A DNA stretch of 64,000 bases. It comes from Polynucleobacter sp. AP-Kaivos-20-H2 (GTDB lineage Bacteria > Pseudomonadota > Gammaproteobacteria > Burkholderiales > Burkholderiaceae). Location of the stretch: the NCBI RefSeq assembly GCF_018882215.1, contig NZ_JACVOX010000003.1, positions 124,001 through 188,000 on the forward strand, written 5' to 3'. The position numbers and the translations under genes were made by a program. Below the pieces are notes generated by a model. The model was not told where the DNA came from. It was given only the letters and a program-made list of their open reading frames with translations, and searched no databases. This document shows positions 18,084 to 27,943 of this stretch, piece by piece; the first letter of the stretch is position 1; every line of letters begins with the position of its first letter.

Positions 18084-18725
18084 TTATTGGTGGCTCCGTG
18101 GGGCGCGCTCGATACGTCCTTTAACTTGACCGCTGAGCACCATACTTTGTTCGACGTTGTTAAACACGCCACCTTCAGTGGAGTTCATGATCGACATGCC
18201 CTGCTCAAGGGTAATTGGCCGATCGGTTTCAATAATGTCATCGTTAATGAGCACTTTGAAATAGCTTGAACTGGCCAACATTCTTAAAGTGGCTGGCTGT
18301 GATGCAGTTGCTTCTTGCGCTGGGCGATAGATGCTAGCGTTATTGTATAAATCGAGGATGGTGATATCACCATCGAGATGTCCGGTATCCGATTTCACGG
18401 TTACAGGTGCTTTCTCAGCTTGGAACAGGCGCATGCGCGGTGTCAGGATATCGATAGAGGCATCGTCATCATAGTGAGTGACTTTGACACCCAACACTCG
18501 GTATTTGGTATTGCCCAATTCATTAAGAGCGGATAGTGCACCATCTTTAATGGTGTAGTCAGGCTCATGCAGGCGCACGCGTTCTAAAGGAGATTTTTCT
18601 GGCGGGGTGTTTTTTTGGACCAACCAAAAAGTTGCCAGTGTGAGTGCTCCCATCAAAATCAAGGGCAGCAGGCGCAACAGAGCGCGACCGATGTCCACTT
18701 TAATTTGCTGAGGCTTTAACGGCAT
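18084..18725 (-). CDS. lptC: LPS export protein LptC
   Basis: The 213-residue protein has one N-terminal membrane helix (residues about 13-33, LLRLLPLILMGALTLATFWLV) followed by a periplasmic beta-jellyroll of the OstA/LptC type. LptC takes LPS from LptFG and passes it to LptA. It begins three bases after kdsC ends and is followed directly by lptA, consistent with a Kdo-synthesis/LPS-export operon. Sequence conservation in LptC is low, so the call relies strongly on context and topology. Confidence 0.92.
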   Translation of the reverse strand: MPLKPQQIKVDIGRALLRLLPLILMGALTLATFWLVQKNTPPEKSPLERVRLHEPDYTIKDGALSALNELGNTKYRVLGVKVTHYDDDASIDILTPRMRLFQAEKAPVTVKSDTGHLDGDITILDLYNNASIYRPAQEATASQPATLRMLASSSYFKVLINDDIIETDRPITLEQGMSIMNSTEGGVFNNVEQSMVLSGQVKGRIERAPRSHQ

Positions 18726-18728
18726 TGC

Positions 18729-19301
18729 TTAGCTACGAGCCTTCAGAAGTAATTCTTCGTAGCGATTCTGTGCTTTGAGAATCAGGTCACATACTTCACG
18801 TACCGCACTATTACCGCCATTGCGTGTTGTCACCAAGTGGGAAAATTCTTGGACAGCTTCGTGACCTTGTGCCGGGCAAATTCGAAAGCCTGCATTTTTC
18901 ATCATTTGCATGTCTGGCCAATCATCACCCATAACGGCGCAGTCGGCCGCAGTCAGCCCCAGAGATTGAAGAACTTCTTTCAGGGCAATAGCTTTGTTTT
19001 CAACACCCATGTGAACATGTTTAATACCAAGCTCTTCACAGCGTGCCAAAACCATTTTGGAATTTCTGCCGGTAATGATGGCAGTCGGAATGCCGCATTG
19101 CTCTAATAATTTGATGCCTAAACCATCTTGAATATCAAAAGCTTTTAACGATTCTTTTCCATCGACGCCAATCCAAACTTGTCCATTTGTTAATACGCCA
19201 TCAACATCCAATACCAAAAGCTTCACTTTGCCTGCACGCTCCCAGGCCTGTGGATATTGAGCTAATGGGTTGGTGTTATGGGTATTGAAGGCGCTAGGCA
19301 T
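18729..19301 (-). CDS. kdsC: 3-deoxy-D-manno-octulosonate 8-phosphate phosphatase
   Basis: KdsC removes the phosphate from Kdo 8-phosphate in the synthesis of the LPS inner-core sugar. The protein has 190 residues of the HAD superfamily without a cap: LLVLDVDGVLTNG (nucleophile and acid/base aspartates), ITGRNSKMV (motif II), and MGDDWPDMQMM (metal-binding motif). It lies between kdsD and lptC, the standard arrangement. Confidence 0.97.
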   Translation of the reverse strand: MPSAFNTHNTNPLAQYPQAWERAGKVKLLVLDVDGVLTNGQVWIGVDGKESLKAFDIQDGLGIKLLEQCGIPTAIITGRNSKMVLARCEELGIKHVHMGVENKAIALKEVLQSLGLTAADCAVMGDDWPDMQMMKNAGFRICPAQGHEAVQEFSHLVTTRNGGNSAVREVCDLILKAQNRYEELLLKARS

Positions 19302-19328
19302 AAAAAAGGGCTCGATTACTAATGGAGA

Positions 19329-20324
19329 TTAAATAACTTTGGCTGCAAATAAATCATGCAGATTTAATGCGCCTAATAAATGGCCTTGGTTATCTGTCAC
19401 TACTAAATGATTGATACGATGTTTCTCCATCATCTCGATCGCTTCTTCAGCAAGTAACTCTGCTGGAATGGTACGAGGATCGGCAGTGGTTGCACTCTTC
19501 AGTTTGATGCCGCCAAGGTCGGTAGTTTTTTCCAGAAGGCGACGCAAGTCACCGTCAGTCAATATGCCAAATACTTTTTTGTAGGCATCTAGGATCACGA
19601 CCATACCCATGCGTTTTGAGGTCATCTCTAACAGGGCATCTTGTAGGGATGCATCAATGGAGATCTTTGGCGTGTCTGCAAGGCTACGCATTACTTCGCT
19701 GACATGCATTAATTGCTTGCGACCCAGTCTGCCACCAGGATGAGAGCGAATGAAGTCTTCAGCTTCAAAGCCGCGTGCATCTAGTAAGGCAACGGCTAGA
19801 GCATCACCCATGGCTAGTGCAGCAGTAGTGCTGGTTGTAGGCGCTAGATTCAATGGGCACGCCTCTTTTTCAACACTAGTATCTAAATGCGCGTCTGCCA
19901 ATTTGGCAAGAGAAGAATTTGGAGCGCCAGTGAGAGCAATGAGTTTTGCACCAGTGCGTTTCACGATTGGCACGATAGTCAAAAGCTCATCGGTCTCGCC
20001 GGAATTCGAAAGGGCGACAAAAACATCATCTCTAGTAACCATGCCTAAGTCACCATGGCTGGCTTCAGCGGGATGAACAAAAAATGCCGGGGAACCTGTG
20101 GAAGCAAAAGTAGCGGCAATTTTGCGAGCAATATGGCCCGATTTGCCGATTCCAGAAACGACGATTCTGCCTTTGCAGCCATGTAAAAGCTCAACCGCCA
20201 GGACGAGAGCATCAGCATTTGCGCCCTCAAGGCGATCACGCATGGTTTGCAGTGCAGCAGCCTCTATAGTGAGGGTGTCGCGCGCAAGCTTTAGGGTACG
20301 TTCACGAGTCTTAGCTATCATCAA
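19329..20324 (-). CDS. kdsD: D-arabinose 5-phosphate isomerase
   Basis: KdsD converts ribulose 5-phosphate to arabinose 5-phosphate, the first committed step to Kdo. The protein has 331 residues: an SIS domain (VVSGIGKSGHIARKIAATFAS, FFVHPAEASHGDLGM, ALSNSGETDEL) and two C-terminal CBS domains (VILDAYKKVFGILTDGDLRR, HLVVTDNQGHLLGALNLHDLF). Its start codon is only eight bases from the start of the divergent antiporter gene, so each promoter must lie inside or against the other gene. Confidence 0.97.
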   Translation of the reverse strand: MMIAKTRERTLKLARDTLTIEAAALQTMRDRLEGANADALVLAVELLHGCKGRIVVSGIGKSGHIARKIAATFASTGSPAFFVHPAEASHGDLGMVTRDDVFVALSNSGETDELLTIVPIVKRTGAKLIALTGAPNSSLAKLADAHLDTSVEKEACPLNLAPTTSTTAALAMGDALAVALLDARGFEAEDFIRSHPGGRLGRKQLMHVSEVMRSLADTPKISIDASLQDALLEMTSKRMGMVVILDAYKKVFGILTDGDLRRLLEKTTDLGGIKLKSATTADPRTIPAELLAEEAIEMMEKHRINHLVVTDNQGHLLGALNLHDLFAAKVI

Positions 20325-20332
20325 GTAAGTAT

Positions 20333-22315
20333 ATGCCGTCAGTCCTTCAATTAACCCTCATTCTCCTGGCCTCGGGTGTGGCCGGAGTGGTTATTTTCCG
20401 CTATTTTGGCTTACCCCCTATTTTGGGCTATTTGGCCATTGGCGTCCTCATTGGGCCTAACGCCTTGGGCTTGGCAAATGACTCGGCCACAGTGAAGTAT
20501 TTGGCTGAATTTGGCGTAGTTTTCTTGATGTTCTCGATTGGCTTGGAATTTAACCTGCATAAATTAAGGGCAATGCGATCGATCGTATTTGGCCTTGGTG
20601 GCAGCCAAGTCATCCTGACAATGCTTTTAGCAATCCCCGCCAGTTTGCTAATGAATTGGATTTATCCCATCTCTTGGCATGCTGCGATCGCTTTAGGTGG
20701 TGCGCTGGCAATGTCATCAACCGCAATTGTGACCAAATTGATTTCTGATCGCGCTGAATTAGAGACCGAGCATGGTCGCAATGTCGTGGGTATTTTGTTG
20801 TTCCAGGATTTAGCAGTGGTCTTTCTGTTGATTTTATTGCCGTCCCTTGGGAAAAATCCTTCCGACTTGTTCGTTGCGTTAACTGCAGCGTCCATCAAAA
20901 TCACCGTTGCCTTGGTATTGATTTTCTTCATTGGCCAAAGCTTGATGAGTCATTGGTTTAAGTTGGTTGCTAAATTGCGTTCACAAGAGTTATTCATGCT
21001 CAATCTGTTGTTGATTGTTTTGGGTATGGCAGCGCTTACCGAGCACTTTGGTTTGTCGCTAGCGCTTGGTGCGTTCTTAGCTGGCATGTTGATTTCTGAA
21101 ACGCCTTATCGCCATCAAGTGGAAGAGGATATCAAGCCGTTTCGCGATGTTTTGCTCGGCCTCTTCTTTGTGACGATTGGCATGTTGCTGGATTTCAACG
21201 TCATTCGTGAGCAGTGGTTATTGGTTTTGGTTTTGCTGGTTGGCCCACTCATCTTTAAGTTTGCCCTTATGGCTTTGCTATCACGGGTCTTTGGCTCTAG
21301 TCCTGGCATCTCCATTAGAACGGGCTTGTGCTTAGCTCAAGCGGGTGAATTCGGCTTTGTGTTACTCAATCAAATTGATGGCCTAGATTTAATTGACCCC
21401 ACCTTGAGTCAAGCAGTATTGGCAGCGATGTTGATCTCCATGTTCTGCGCGCCATTCCTCATTGAATATAGCGATCGCATTGCAATGCGTTTCTCTAGCA
21501 ATGAATGGCTGCTGCAATCGCTTGCATTAACTCGTGTTGCTGCCAAGAGTGTTCGTAATGAAAACCATGTGGTCATTTGTGGCTTCGGTCGTTCAGGTCA
21601 AAGTTTGGCCCGCATGCTTGATCAAGAAAAAATTCCATACATTGCCTTGGATTTAGATCCTGATCGCGTTAAAGAGGCTGCGGCTGCTGGAGATAATGTG
21701 GTTTATGGCGACGCTAGTCGTGAAAACTATTTAGTAGCTGCTGGCCTTTCAAGGGCAAAGGCAGTCGTGATTACGTATGCCGACACCGCAGCAAGTATGC
21801 GAGTGTTGCGTCAGGTAGAGCGCTTACGTCCTGGTATGACGGTATTAGTGCGTACTAGAGATGATGCAGATATAGCCAAGTTGCAGGCAGCTGGAGCTAC
21901 TGAGGTCGTGCCCGAACTCATTGAAGGCAGCTTGATGATTGCTTCCCATGTTCTGCTAATCATGGGTGTGCCAATGCGTAAGGTAGTGCGACGCATCACG
22001 ACAGCAAGGGAAGAGCGTTATAGCTTGCTGAGGGGCTACTTCCGCGGATCTGCGGACGATGACTTTGGTTCCAATGAGTCTTGGCGTTTACATGCCATTA
22101 CGCTGCTGCCCCATTCAAAAGCAATTAGTAAAACGCTAGGCGAGCTCGAGTTAGAGAAGGAAGGCGTCAATGTTCAGGCAGTACGTCGCAAAGGTCGAAA
22201 CGCAGATTATGTAAAGTTGGACCCCATTCCGGATCTCAAGCTTGAGGCCAACGACATTTTAGTGATCTCAGGCAATTCAGAGGCAACCGATTTGGCTGAA
22301 GCCAAATTACTCTGA
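20333..22315 (+). CDS. Kef-type potassium/proton antiporter (CPA2 family) with RCK domains
   Basis: The 660-residue protein has about twelve membrane helices in residues 1-390 with the CPA2 exchanger signatures VFLMFSIGLEFNL and ALGAFLAGMLISETPYRHQVEEDI. A TrkA-N nucleotide-binding domain follows (VVICGFGRSGQSLARML, from about residue 415), then a TrkA-C domain at the end. It resembles KefB/KefC/YbaL antiporters, which expel potassium in exchange for protons, often under redox control. Which ion it moves is inference. It converges on uvrA with a small hairpin in the 34-base gap. Confidence 0.92.
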   Translation: MPSVLQLTLILLASGVAGVVIFRYFGLPPILGYLAIGVLIGPNALGLANDSATVKYLAEFGVVFLMFSIGLEFNLHKLRAMRSIVFGLGGSQVILTMLLAIPASLLMNWIYPISWHAAIALGGALAMSSTAIVTKLISDRAELETEHGRNVVGILLFQDLAVVFLLILLPSLGKNPSDLFVALTAASIKITVALVLIFFIGQSLMSHWFKLVAKLRSQELFMLNLLLIVLGMAALTEHFGLSLALGAFLAGMLISETPYRHQVEEDIKPFRDVLLGLFFVTIGMLLDFNVIREQWLLVLVLLVGPLIFKFALMALLSRVFGSSPGISIRTGLCLAQAGEFGFVLLNQIDGLDLIDPTLSQAVLAAMLISMFCAPFLIEYSDRIAMRFSSNEWLLQSLALTRVAAKSVRNENHVVICGFGRSGQSLARMLDQEKIPYIALDLDPDRVKEAAAAGDNVVYGDASRENYLVAAGLSRAKAVVITYADTAASMRVLRQVERLRPGMTVLVRTRDDADIAKLQAAGATEVVPELIEGSLMIASHVLLIMGVPMRKVVRRITTAREERYSLLRGYFRGSADDDFGSNESWRLHAITLLPHSKAISKTLGELELEKEGVNVQAVRRKGRNADYVKLDPIPDLKLEANDILVISGNSEATDLAEAKLL

Positions 22316-22327
22316 GATCAATCTAAT

Positions 22328-22343
22328 AGCGCTGCGCGCTTTT
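22328..22343. terminator. Short hairpin between the convergent antiporter and uvrA genes
   Basis: AGCGC (22328-22332), loop TGC, GCGCT (22336-22340), followed by three further T residues on the plus strand. The stem is short, so this is a weak candidate terminator for the plus-strand antiporter gene. Confidence 0.35.
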
Positions 22344-22349
22344 ATTGCT

Positions 22350-25250
22350 TTACTTACTTTTCTTTTTACCGGCTAAAGGAGTAGGCGCTTTGCGAGTTAG
22401 TAATGGCGCTAAGTAGTGACCTGTAAAACTCAACTCATTTTTCGCTACATCTTCTGGTGTGCCAGTAGCAATGATTTGCCCACCACCGGCGCCGCCCTTA
22501 GGCCCTAAGTCAATAATCCAATCCGCAGTCTTAATTACATCAAGGTTGTGCTCAATGATGACAATCGTATTGCCTTGTTTTTTGAGTGTTTGAATCACAG
22601 TTAGCAACAACTGAATATCGTGGAAATGCAAGCCAGTAGTAGGTTCATCCAGGATATATAAGGTTCTGCCGGTGTCGCGCTTAGAAAGCTCAAGAGAGAG
22701 TTTCACGCGTTGCGCTTCTCCACCAGAAAGCGTTGTCGCGCTTTGTCCAAGCTTTACATAACCTAGACCAACATCAAGCAGTGTTTTTAGTTTGCGTTTT
22801 ACAACGGGCACCGCTTCAAAGAACTCATGGGCTTGTTCGATTGTCATCGAGAGTACTTCATGAATATTCTTGCCCTTGTAGCGAATATCTAAAGTTTCAC
22901 GGTTGTAACGCTTTCCATGACAAACATCGCAAGGTACATAAACATCAGGCAAGAAGTGCATCTCTACTTTGAGAACGCCATCGCCTTCGCAAGAGTCACA
23001 GCGACCGCCCTTAACGTTAAAGGAGAAGCGACCGGCTTCATAGCCACGCTCGCGTGAGGCAGGAACACCGGCAAAGAGTTCTCTAATCGGGGTAAATAGT
23101 CCCGTGTAGGTAGCTGGGTTAGAGCGCGGTGTTCTACCAATAGGAGATTGGTCAACGCTAATGACTTTATCGAAATGCTCTAAACCCTTCATTGCATCGT
23201 GCGCTGCAGGCTCTGCATTGGAGCCATAGAGGTGCTGAGCAACTGCATGATGCAGGGTGTCGTTAATTAAGGTGGATTTACCGGAGCCTGATACACCAGT
23301 AACGCAAGTTAACAAACCAACGGGGATTTTTGCATGAACAGATTGCAAGTTATTGCCGCGCGCACCAATGATTTCTAAAAAGCGATCATTTACAGGAATA
23401 CGTTTTTCTGGAACCGCAATTGCTTCACGGCCTGCAAGGTAAGCACCTGTTAAGGAATTTGGGTTTGCCTCAACTTCAGCAGGCGTACCTTGAGCAACTA
23501 CTTCACCACCATGAACGCCAGCACCGGGGCCGATATCAATCACCCAGTCAGAGGCGCGAATCATATCTTCATCATGTTCAACGACTAAAACACTATTACC
23601 CAAATCACGCAGGTGCTTCAGGGTGCCAATCAGGCGATCATTATCTCGTTGATGCAGGCCAATAGAGGGCTCATCCAATACATACATTACCCCTGTCAGA
23701 CCAGAGCCAATCTGGCTTGCCAGGCGAATGCGTTGGGCTTCTCCACCAGAAAGAGTGTCGGCACTACGCTCGAGTGAAAGGTAGTCTAGGCCTACGTCAT
23801 TTAAGAAGCGTAAACGTGCGCCAATCTCTTTGACGATCTTGTCAGCGATTTCTCGTTTGGCACCTTTGAGTTCCAGTGTTTCAAAATATTCTTTGGCTTC
23901 TTTGAGTGGTAAGGCACTAATTTCATAGATGGCACGAGATTGTTTCTTCTCACCCACTTTGACAAAGCGAGCTTCTTTTCGTAAACGGCTGCCATTACAT
24001 TCGGGGCAGGTTTGAACATTTTGATAGCGCGATAGTTCTTCACGAACTGTCATGGAGTCAGTTTCGCGATAGCGTCTTTCAAAGTTGGCAACAATGCCTT
24101 CGAAAGCATGTTCGCGAATGCTGTTCTTGCCACGCTCATTGATGTACTCGAAAGGAATAGTGACATCGCCAGAGCCCAAGAGAATCAGATCTTGTTGTTT
24201 CTTGTTGAGGGTCTCAAATGGCTTCTCCACATCAAATCCGCCATGTTTGGCAAGGGTCTGAAGGAGTTTGAAGTAGAACTGATTGCGGCGATCCCAGCCT
24301 TTAATAGCGCCTGAAGCGAGTGATAAATCAGGATGGGCGACAATACGTTTTGGATCAAAAAAGGATTGGTGTCCAAGTCCATCGCATGAAGGGCACGCAC
24401 CCATCGGGTTATTAAAGGAGAAGAGGCGTGGCTCTAATTCTTGTAATGAGTATGAGCAAACTGGGCAAGCAAACTTACTAGAGAAAATCATCTCTTTGCC
24501 AGTATCCATATCGACGATCATGGCTTTGCCATCCGCCAAACGTAAGGCTGTCTCAAAAGATTCTGCCAAACGTTGCTGAATATCAGGGCGCACTTTAATG
24601 CGATCCACTACTACTTCAATAGAGTGCTTATCATTCTTTTTGAGAGTTGGTAATTGATCCACTTCAAAAATCTCGGCTTTTGCTGCGTTTGCTGTGCCGC
24701 CACCAGAGCGAACGCGAAATCGCACAAACCCTTGTGCCTGCAGGTCTTGAAAGAGATCAACGAATTCACCTTTGCGCTCGCTCACGACTGGAGCCAAAAT
24801 CATCAACTTCGTATCTTCAGGCATCGACAACACGGTATCGACCATCTGAGAGACACTTTGCGCCTCTAAAGGCAGATCATGGTCTGGGCAATGCGGCGTG
24901 CCTGCGCGTGCAAATAACAAACGCAAGTAATCATGAATTTCTGTAACGGTACCTACCGTAGAGCGTGGGTTATGGCTCGTTGCTTTTTGCTCAATCGAGA
25001 TTGCAGGTGATAAACCTTCAATCGTATCGACATCTGGCTTTTCCATGAGTTGCAAAAATTGACGGGCATAAGCTGAGAGAGATTCTACGTAGCGGCGTTG
25101 GCCTTCTGCATACAGCGTGTCAAAAGCCAATGAGCTTTTGCCTGAGCCAGATAAGCCAGTCAGGACGACGAGTTTCTCTCTAGGGATGTCTAGATTGATG
25201 TTTTTGAGGTTGTGGGTGCGGGCACCGCGGATCTTGATTTCGTTATTCAT
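22350..25250 (-). CDS. uvrA: Excinuclease ABC subunit A
   Basis: UvrA is the damage-sensing ATPase of nucleotide excision repair. The 966-residue protein has two ABC modules: [16 protein letters not shown] near residue 32 and [16 protein letters not shown] in the C-terminal half, each with its signature ([12 protein letters not shown]). Two zinc sites are visible: CPVC with CPSC near residue 270, and CDSC with CDVC near residue 760. The short lysine-rich tail is ordinary. It is divergent from an MFS gene with 37 bases between starts, an order that with downstream ssb is common in Burkholderiales. Confidence 0.98.
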   Translation of the reverse strand: MNNEIKIRGARTHNLKNINLDIPREKLVVLTGLSGSGKSSLAFDTLYAEGQRRYVESLSAYARQFLQLMEKPDVDTIEGLSPAISIEQKATSHNPRSTVGTVTEIHDYLRLLFARAGTPHCPDHDLPLEAQSVSQMVDTVLSMPEDTKLMILAPVVSERKGEFVDLFQDLQAQGFVRFRVRSGGGTANAAKAEIFEVDQLPTLKKNDKHSIEVVVDRIKVRPDIQQRLAESFETALRLADGKAMIVDMDTGKEMIFSSKFACPVCSYSLQELEPRLFSFNNPMGACPSCDGLGHQSFFDPKRIVAHPDLSLASGAIKGWDRRNQFYFKLLQTLAKHGGFDVEKPFETLNKKQQDLILLGSGDVTIPFEYINERGKNSIREHAFEGIVANFERRYRETDSMTVREELSRYQNVQTCPECNGSRLRKEARFVKVGEKKQSRAIYEISALPLKEAKEYFETLELKGAKREIADKIVKEIGARLRFLNDVGLDYLSLERSADTLSGGEAQRIRLASQIGSGLTGVMYVLDEPSIGLHQRDNDRLIGTLKHLRDLGNSVLVVEHDEDMIRASDWVIDIGPGAGVHGGEVVAQGTPAEVEANPNSLTGAYLAGREAIAVPEKRIPVNDRFLEIIGARGNNLQSVHAKIPVGLLTCVTGVSGSGKSTLINDTLHHAVAQHLYGSNAEPAAHDAMKGLEHFDKVISVDQSPIGRTPRSNPATYTGLFTPIRELFAGVPASRERGYEAGRFSFNVKGGRCDSCEGDGVLKVEMHFLPDVYVPCDVCHGKRYNRETLDIRYKGKNIHEVLSMTIEQAHEFFEAVPVVKRKLKTLLDVGLGYVKLGQSATTLSGGEAQRVKLSLELSKRDTGRTLYILDEPTTGLHFHDIQLLLTVIQTLKKQGNTIVIIEHNLDVIKTADWIIDLGPKGGAGGGQIIATGTPEDVAKNELSFTGHYLAPLLTRKAPTPLAGKKKSK

Positions 25251-25287
25251 GATTTTTTAGCGTAACTTGTTAATATAGCTCTTTCCC

Positions 25288-26472
25288 ATGAATCCTTCTG
25301 AACTTCGCTCCACTCTGGCCTTGGCAGGCATATTTGGCCTCCGTATGCTGGGTCTGTTCTTGCTATTGCCCATCTTTAGCATTCACGCGCGTGGTTTGCC
25401 TGGCGGTGAACAGGCCTTTTTGGTAGGTTTGACCCTCGGAATCTTCAATATTGTTCAGGCCTGTTTTCACATCCCTTTGGGGCGTTTATCCGATCGAATT
25501 GGCCGTAAACCAGTGGTTTTATGGGGTCTTTCATTGTTTATTGCTGGTGCTTTGATCTCTGCCACTAAGGATGATTTATTGTGGATTGCTATTGGGCGAG
25601 GTGTTATGGGTGCAGGAGCGATATCTGCCGCTGTTTCTGCATGGGTTGCCGATCTCACGCGTGAACAAGTACGAACCCGTGCCATGGCTATAGTGGGGGG
25701 AAGTATTGCACTGTCATTCGCCCTATCTTTAGTGATTGCCGCACCCATTTACCGAGTGATTAGCTTAAGTGGAATGTTTGTAGTGTTGGCGATTCTTGGG
25801 GCGATAGCAATGTTGGTGACGTATTACGTTTTGCCGAGCACTCATCCTGAAGTCGAAGTTCAACAAGCTTCCTTGAAGGAGGTATTCTTTCGTCCGGAGT
25901 TGATGCGTTTAAATGTTGGTGTATTTGTATTAAATGCAACCCAGGTGGCAATGTTCTTAGTGGTGCCGCGATTGCTGGTCGATGCAGGTTTGCCACTTTC
26001 CTCCCATTGGGAAATTTATCTTCCTATAGTGCTGTTGTCATTTGTTTTGATGGCCCCTGCAATTATTTATGGTGAGAAGAAGCAAAAGTTAAGAACAGTG
26101 TTGTTGGCGGCAATAGTTTTACTCTTGATAGCAGAGTGGATTTTTACTCAAGCAAATTCAGTAATGACTATTGCTACTGCATTATTAGTTTATTTTGTTG
26201 GCTTTAATTTACTTGAAGCTTTGCAACCCTCTTTGGTGTCGCGTTTTGCTAAAGAATCTAAAGGCACTGCATTAGGTATTTACAACACTACGCAATCCAT
26301 TGGGCTATTTTCAGGTGCAGTGGTTGGGGGCTATTTAATGGATAGCCATGGTAATTTATCGGTCTTTGCGATGGGTGCGGTACTCCTGGTCTGCTGGCTT
26401 ATAATTGCTTGGTCGATGGGTGAAATGCCAACGAGAGCAGCAGATTCCAAGGGTGTAAGCACAACGACATAA
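25288..26472 (+). CDS. Major facilitator superfamily transporter
   Basis: This 394-residue protein has about twelve hydrophobic segments and the MFS motif between helices 2 and 3 (GRLSDRIGRKPVV). The family resembles YajR/drug-proton antiporters, and YNTTQSIGLFSGAVVGGYLM marks the second half. It lacks the extra C-terminal domain of E. coli YajR. Substrate cannot be deduced. It sits between uvrA and ssb, a conserved position, although no functional link is evident. Confidence 0.9.
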   Translation: MNPSELRSTLALAGIFGLRMLGLFLLLPIFSIHARGLPGGEQAFLVGLTLGIFNIVQACFHIPLGRLSDRIGRKPVVLWGLSLFIAGALISATKDDLLWIAIGRGVMGAGAISAAVSAWVADLTREQVRTRAMAIVGGSIALSFALSLVIAAPIYRVISLSGMFVVLAILGAIAMLVTYYVLPSTHPEVEVQQASLKEVFFRPELMRLNVGVFVLNATQVAMFLVVPRLLVDAGLPLSSHWEIYLPIVLLSFVLMAPAIIYGEKKQKLRTVLLAAIVLLLIAEWIFTQANSVMTIATALLVYFVGFNLLEALQPSLVSRFAKESKGTALGIYNTTQSIGLFSGAVVGGYLMDSHGNLSVFAMGAVLLVCWLIIAWSMGEMPTRAADSKGVSTTT

Positions 26473-26553
26473 GCGCAGCTTCATTGATTAAATTAAAGCG
26501 AGCAGTTTATTTTTTAGCAGTAATAACAGTAGTATTTTTCTTCGGGAGACAAC

Positions 26554-27009
26554 ATGGCTTCGGTAAATAAGGTCATCATCGTAGGTAACGTAGGACGTGA
26601 TCCAGAGACGCGTTATATGCCAAGTGGCGACGCAGTGACAAATATCTCAGTAGCAACATCTGACCGCTATAAAGATAAACAAACCAACGAAATGAAAGAA
26701 ACCACAGAATGGCACCGTGTTGCATTCTTTGGCAAGCTTGCAGAAATCGCTGGTCAGTACCTCAAAAAAGGCTCACAAGTTTATGTTGAAGGTCGTTTGC
26801 GTACACGCAAATGGACTGACGCTAGTGGCCAAGAAAAGTATTCCACAGAGATCGTTGCAGAAACTATGCAAATGCTTGGTGGTAAGCCAGTAGGCGGAAG
26901 CGGCGATGGCGGTGAAAGCTATAGTCGCTCAAAGCCGGCTGAGCAGTCTGCTCCAGCAGCATCAAACGCTGCATCATTAGGTGCAATGGACGACGATATT
27001 CCGTTTTAA
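26554..27009 (+). CDS. ssb: Single-stranded DNA-binding protein
   Basis: SSB coats single-stranded DNA in replication and repair and recruits partners through its tail. The protein has 151 residues: an OB fold starting [21 protein letters not shown] with [29 protein letters not shown], a flexible glycine/serine/alanine region, and the acidic tip DDDIPF. A GGGAGA ribosome-binding site lies before the start. A strong terminator follows 35 bases after the stop. Confidence 0.98.
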   Translation: MASVNKVIIVGNVGRDPETRYMPSGDAVTNISVATSDRYKDKQTNEMKETTEWHRVAFFGKLAEIAGQYLKKGSQVYVEGRLRTRKWTDASGQEKYSTEIVAETMQMLGGKPVGGSGDGGESYSRSKPAEQSAPAASNAASLGAMDDDIPF

Positions 27010-27025
27010 GTAATTGCAACTAGTG

Positions 27026-27037
27026 CGGTAATTACCG
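27026..27037. repeat. 12-base palindrome CGGTAATTACCG after ssb
   Basis: A perfect palindrome located just before the ssb terminator. The same half-site CGGTAATT forms the arms of an inverted repeat in the rplM leader (47052-47077). Function is unknown and chance is possible. Confidence 0.5.
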
Positions 27038-27044
27038 TAATACC

Positions 27045-27080
27045 AAAAACCCCTTCTAGGATTTCCTACAAGGGGTTTTT
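27045..27080. terminator. Bidirectional rho-independent terminator between ssb and queF
   Basis: AAAAACCCCTT (27045-27055) and AAGGGGTTTTT (27070-27080) form an 11-base stem with a 14-base loop. The stem carries T-runs on both strands, suited to ending convergent ssb and queF transcripts. Confidence 0.88.
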
Positions 27081-27102
27081 ATTTGCCTACATGTCAATAA
27101 AG

Positions 27103-27930
27103 CTACTGTCTTGCGTGCCGAATATTATCTGGCCAGGGTGAATTGTGATCGGTGCGGAAAGGATTAATGTCTAGGCCACCGCGCCGTGTATAGCGCGCAT
27201 ATACAGATAGCTTCTCCGGTTTGCACTGACGCTTGATATCGGTGAAGATGGTTTCCACGCAATGCTCGTGGAACTCGCCTAACTGCCTAAAGCCAATGAG
27301 GTAGCGTAATAAACCCTCTTCAAGAATCGGTCTGCCTTGGTAACGAATTTGCACGCTCGCCCAGTCTGGTTGACCGGTAACTGGGCAATTGGACTTAAGA
27401 AGATGTGAGACAAGACACTGCTCTATTGGGCCAAAGGATTCATTGACTCCGAGTAGGCCTGGGTCTGCGGGTAGGTTTGGATCTACTTCAATGTCTAATC
27501 TGTCCATCAAAATGCCACCCATTTCTTGCATCCCTTTTTTAGAGACTGCTTCTGTTGGGTTAATGCGGGTGGCGATCTTGCTGCCAGCAACTGCAGATAA
27601 ATCAGTAATGAGTCGCTCCTTAACTTCATTCTCATCCTCAAAGCGTGCGCTGTTAAGGCTGTTGAGATAAAGCTTGAATGACTTGGACTCAATCATGTTC
27701 GGTGAGTCTGCAGGAATCTGAAACTCTGCCAAAGCAATTTGTGGTTTACCCTTTTGATTGAGCCAGCCCAGTTCAAAGGCGTTCCAAATATCAACACCAA
27801 CAAAAGGTAGGGCTTGACCTTCTTTAAGGCCTAACTTCTTTCTGTTCTCAGTTCTGGGGATGGGAAACAGCAAACTCGGATCATATTGATCTGGATATTG
27901 CGTTGATTGTCCGAGGGTTAAGGTTGCCAT
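27103..27930 (-). CDS. queF: NADPH-dependent 7-cyano-7-deazaguanine reductase
   Basis: QueF reduces preQ0 to preQ1 in queuosine synthesis for tRNA modification. The long bimodular (YqcD) form is seen, about 275 residues. A longer frame opens at 28035, but MATLTLGQSTQYPDQY at 27930 matches the family start and avoids overlap with the upstream nucleotidase gene. The catalytic cysteine is in LLKSNCPVTGQPDWASVQIRY, and HEHCVE is the substrate-binding motif in the second half. It is the last gene of a minus-strand ilvA-nucleotidase-queF group and ends at a bidirectional terminator. Confidence 0.95.
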   Translation of the reverse strand: MATLTLGQSTQYPDQYDPSLLFPIPRTENRKKLGLKEGQALPFVGVDIWNAFELGWLNQKGKPQIALAEFQIPADSPNMIESKSFKLYLNSLNSARFEDENEVKERLITDLSAVAGSKIATRINPTEAVSKKGMQEMGGILMDRLDIEVDPNLPADPGLLGVNESFGPIEQCLVSHLLKSNCPVTGQPDWASVQIRYQGRPILEEGLLRYLIGFRQLGEFHEHCVETIFTDIKRQCKPEKLSVYARYTRRGGLDINPFRTDHNSPWPDNIRHARQ

Positions 27931-27943
27931 TACAGTATTTCGC

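Noticed and set aside
18083..18172. Longer lptA frame starting inside lptC
   Set aside because: The ATG at 18082 gives a proper signal peptide directly; the extension would put 30 polar residues before it.
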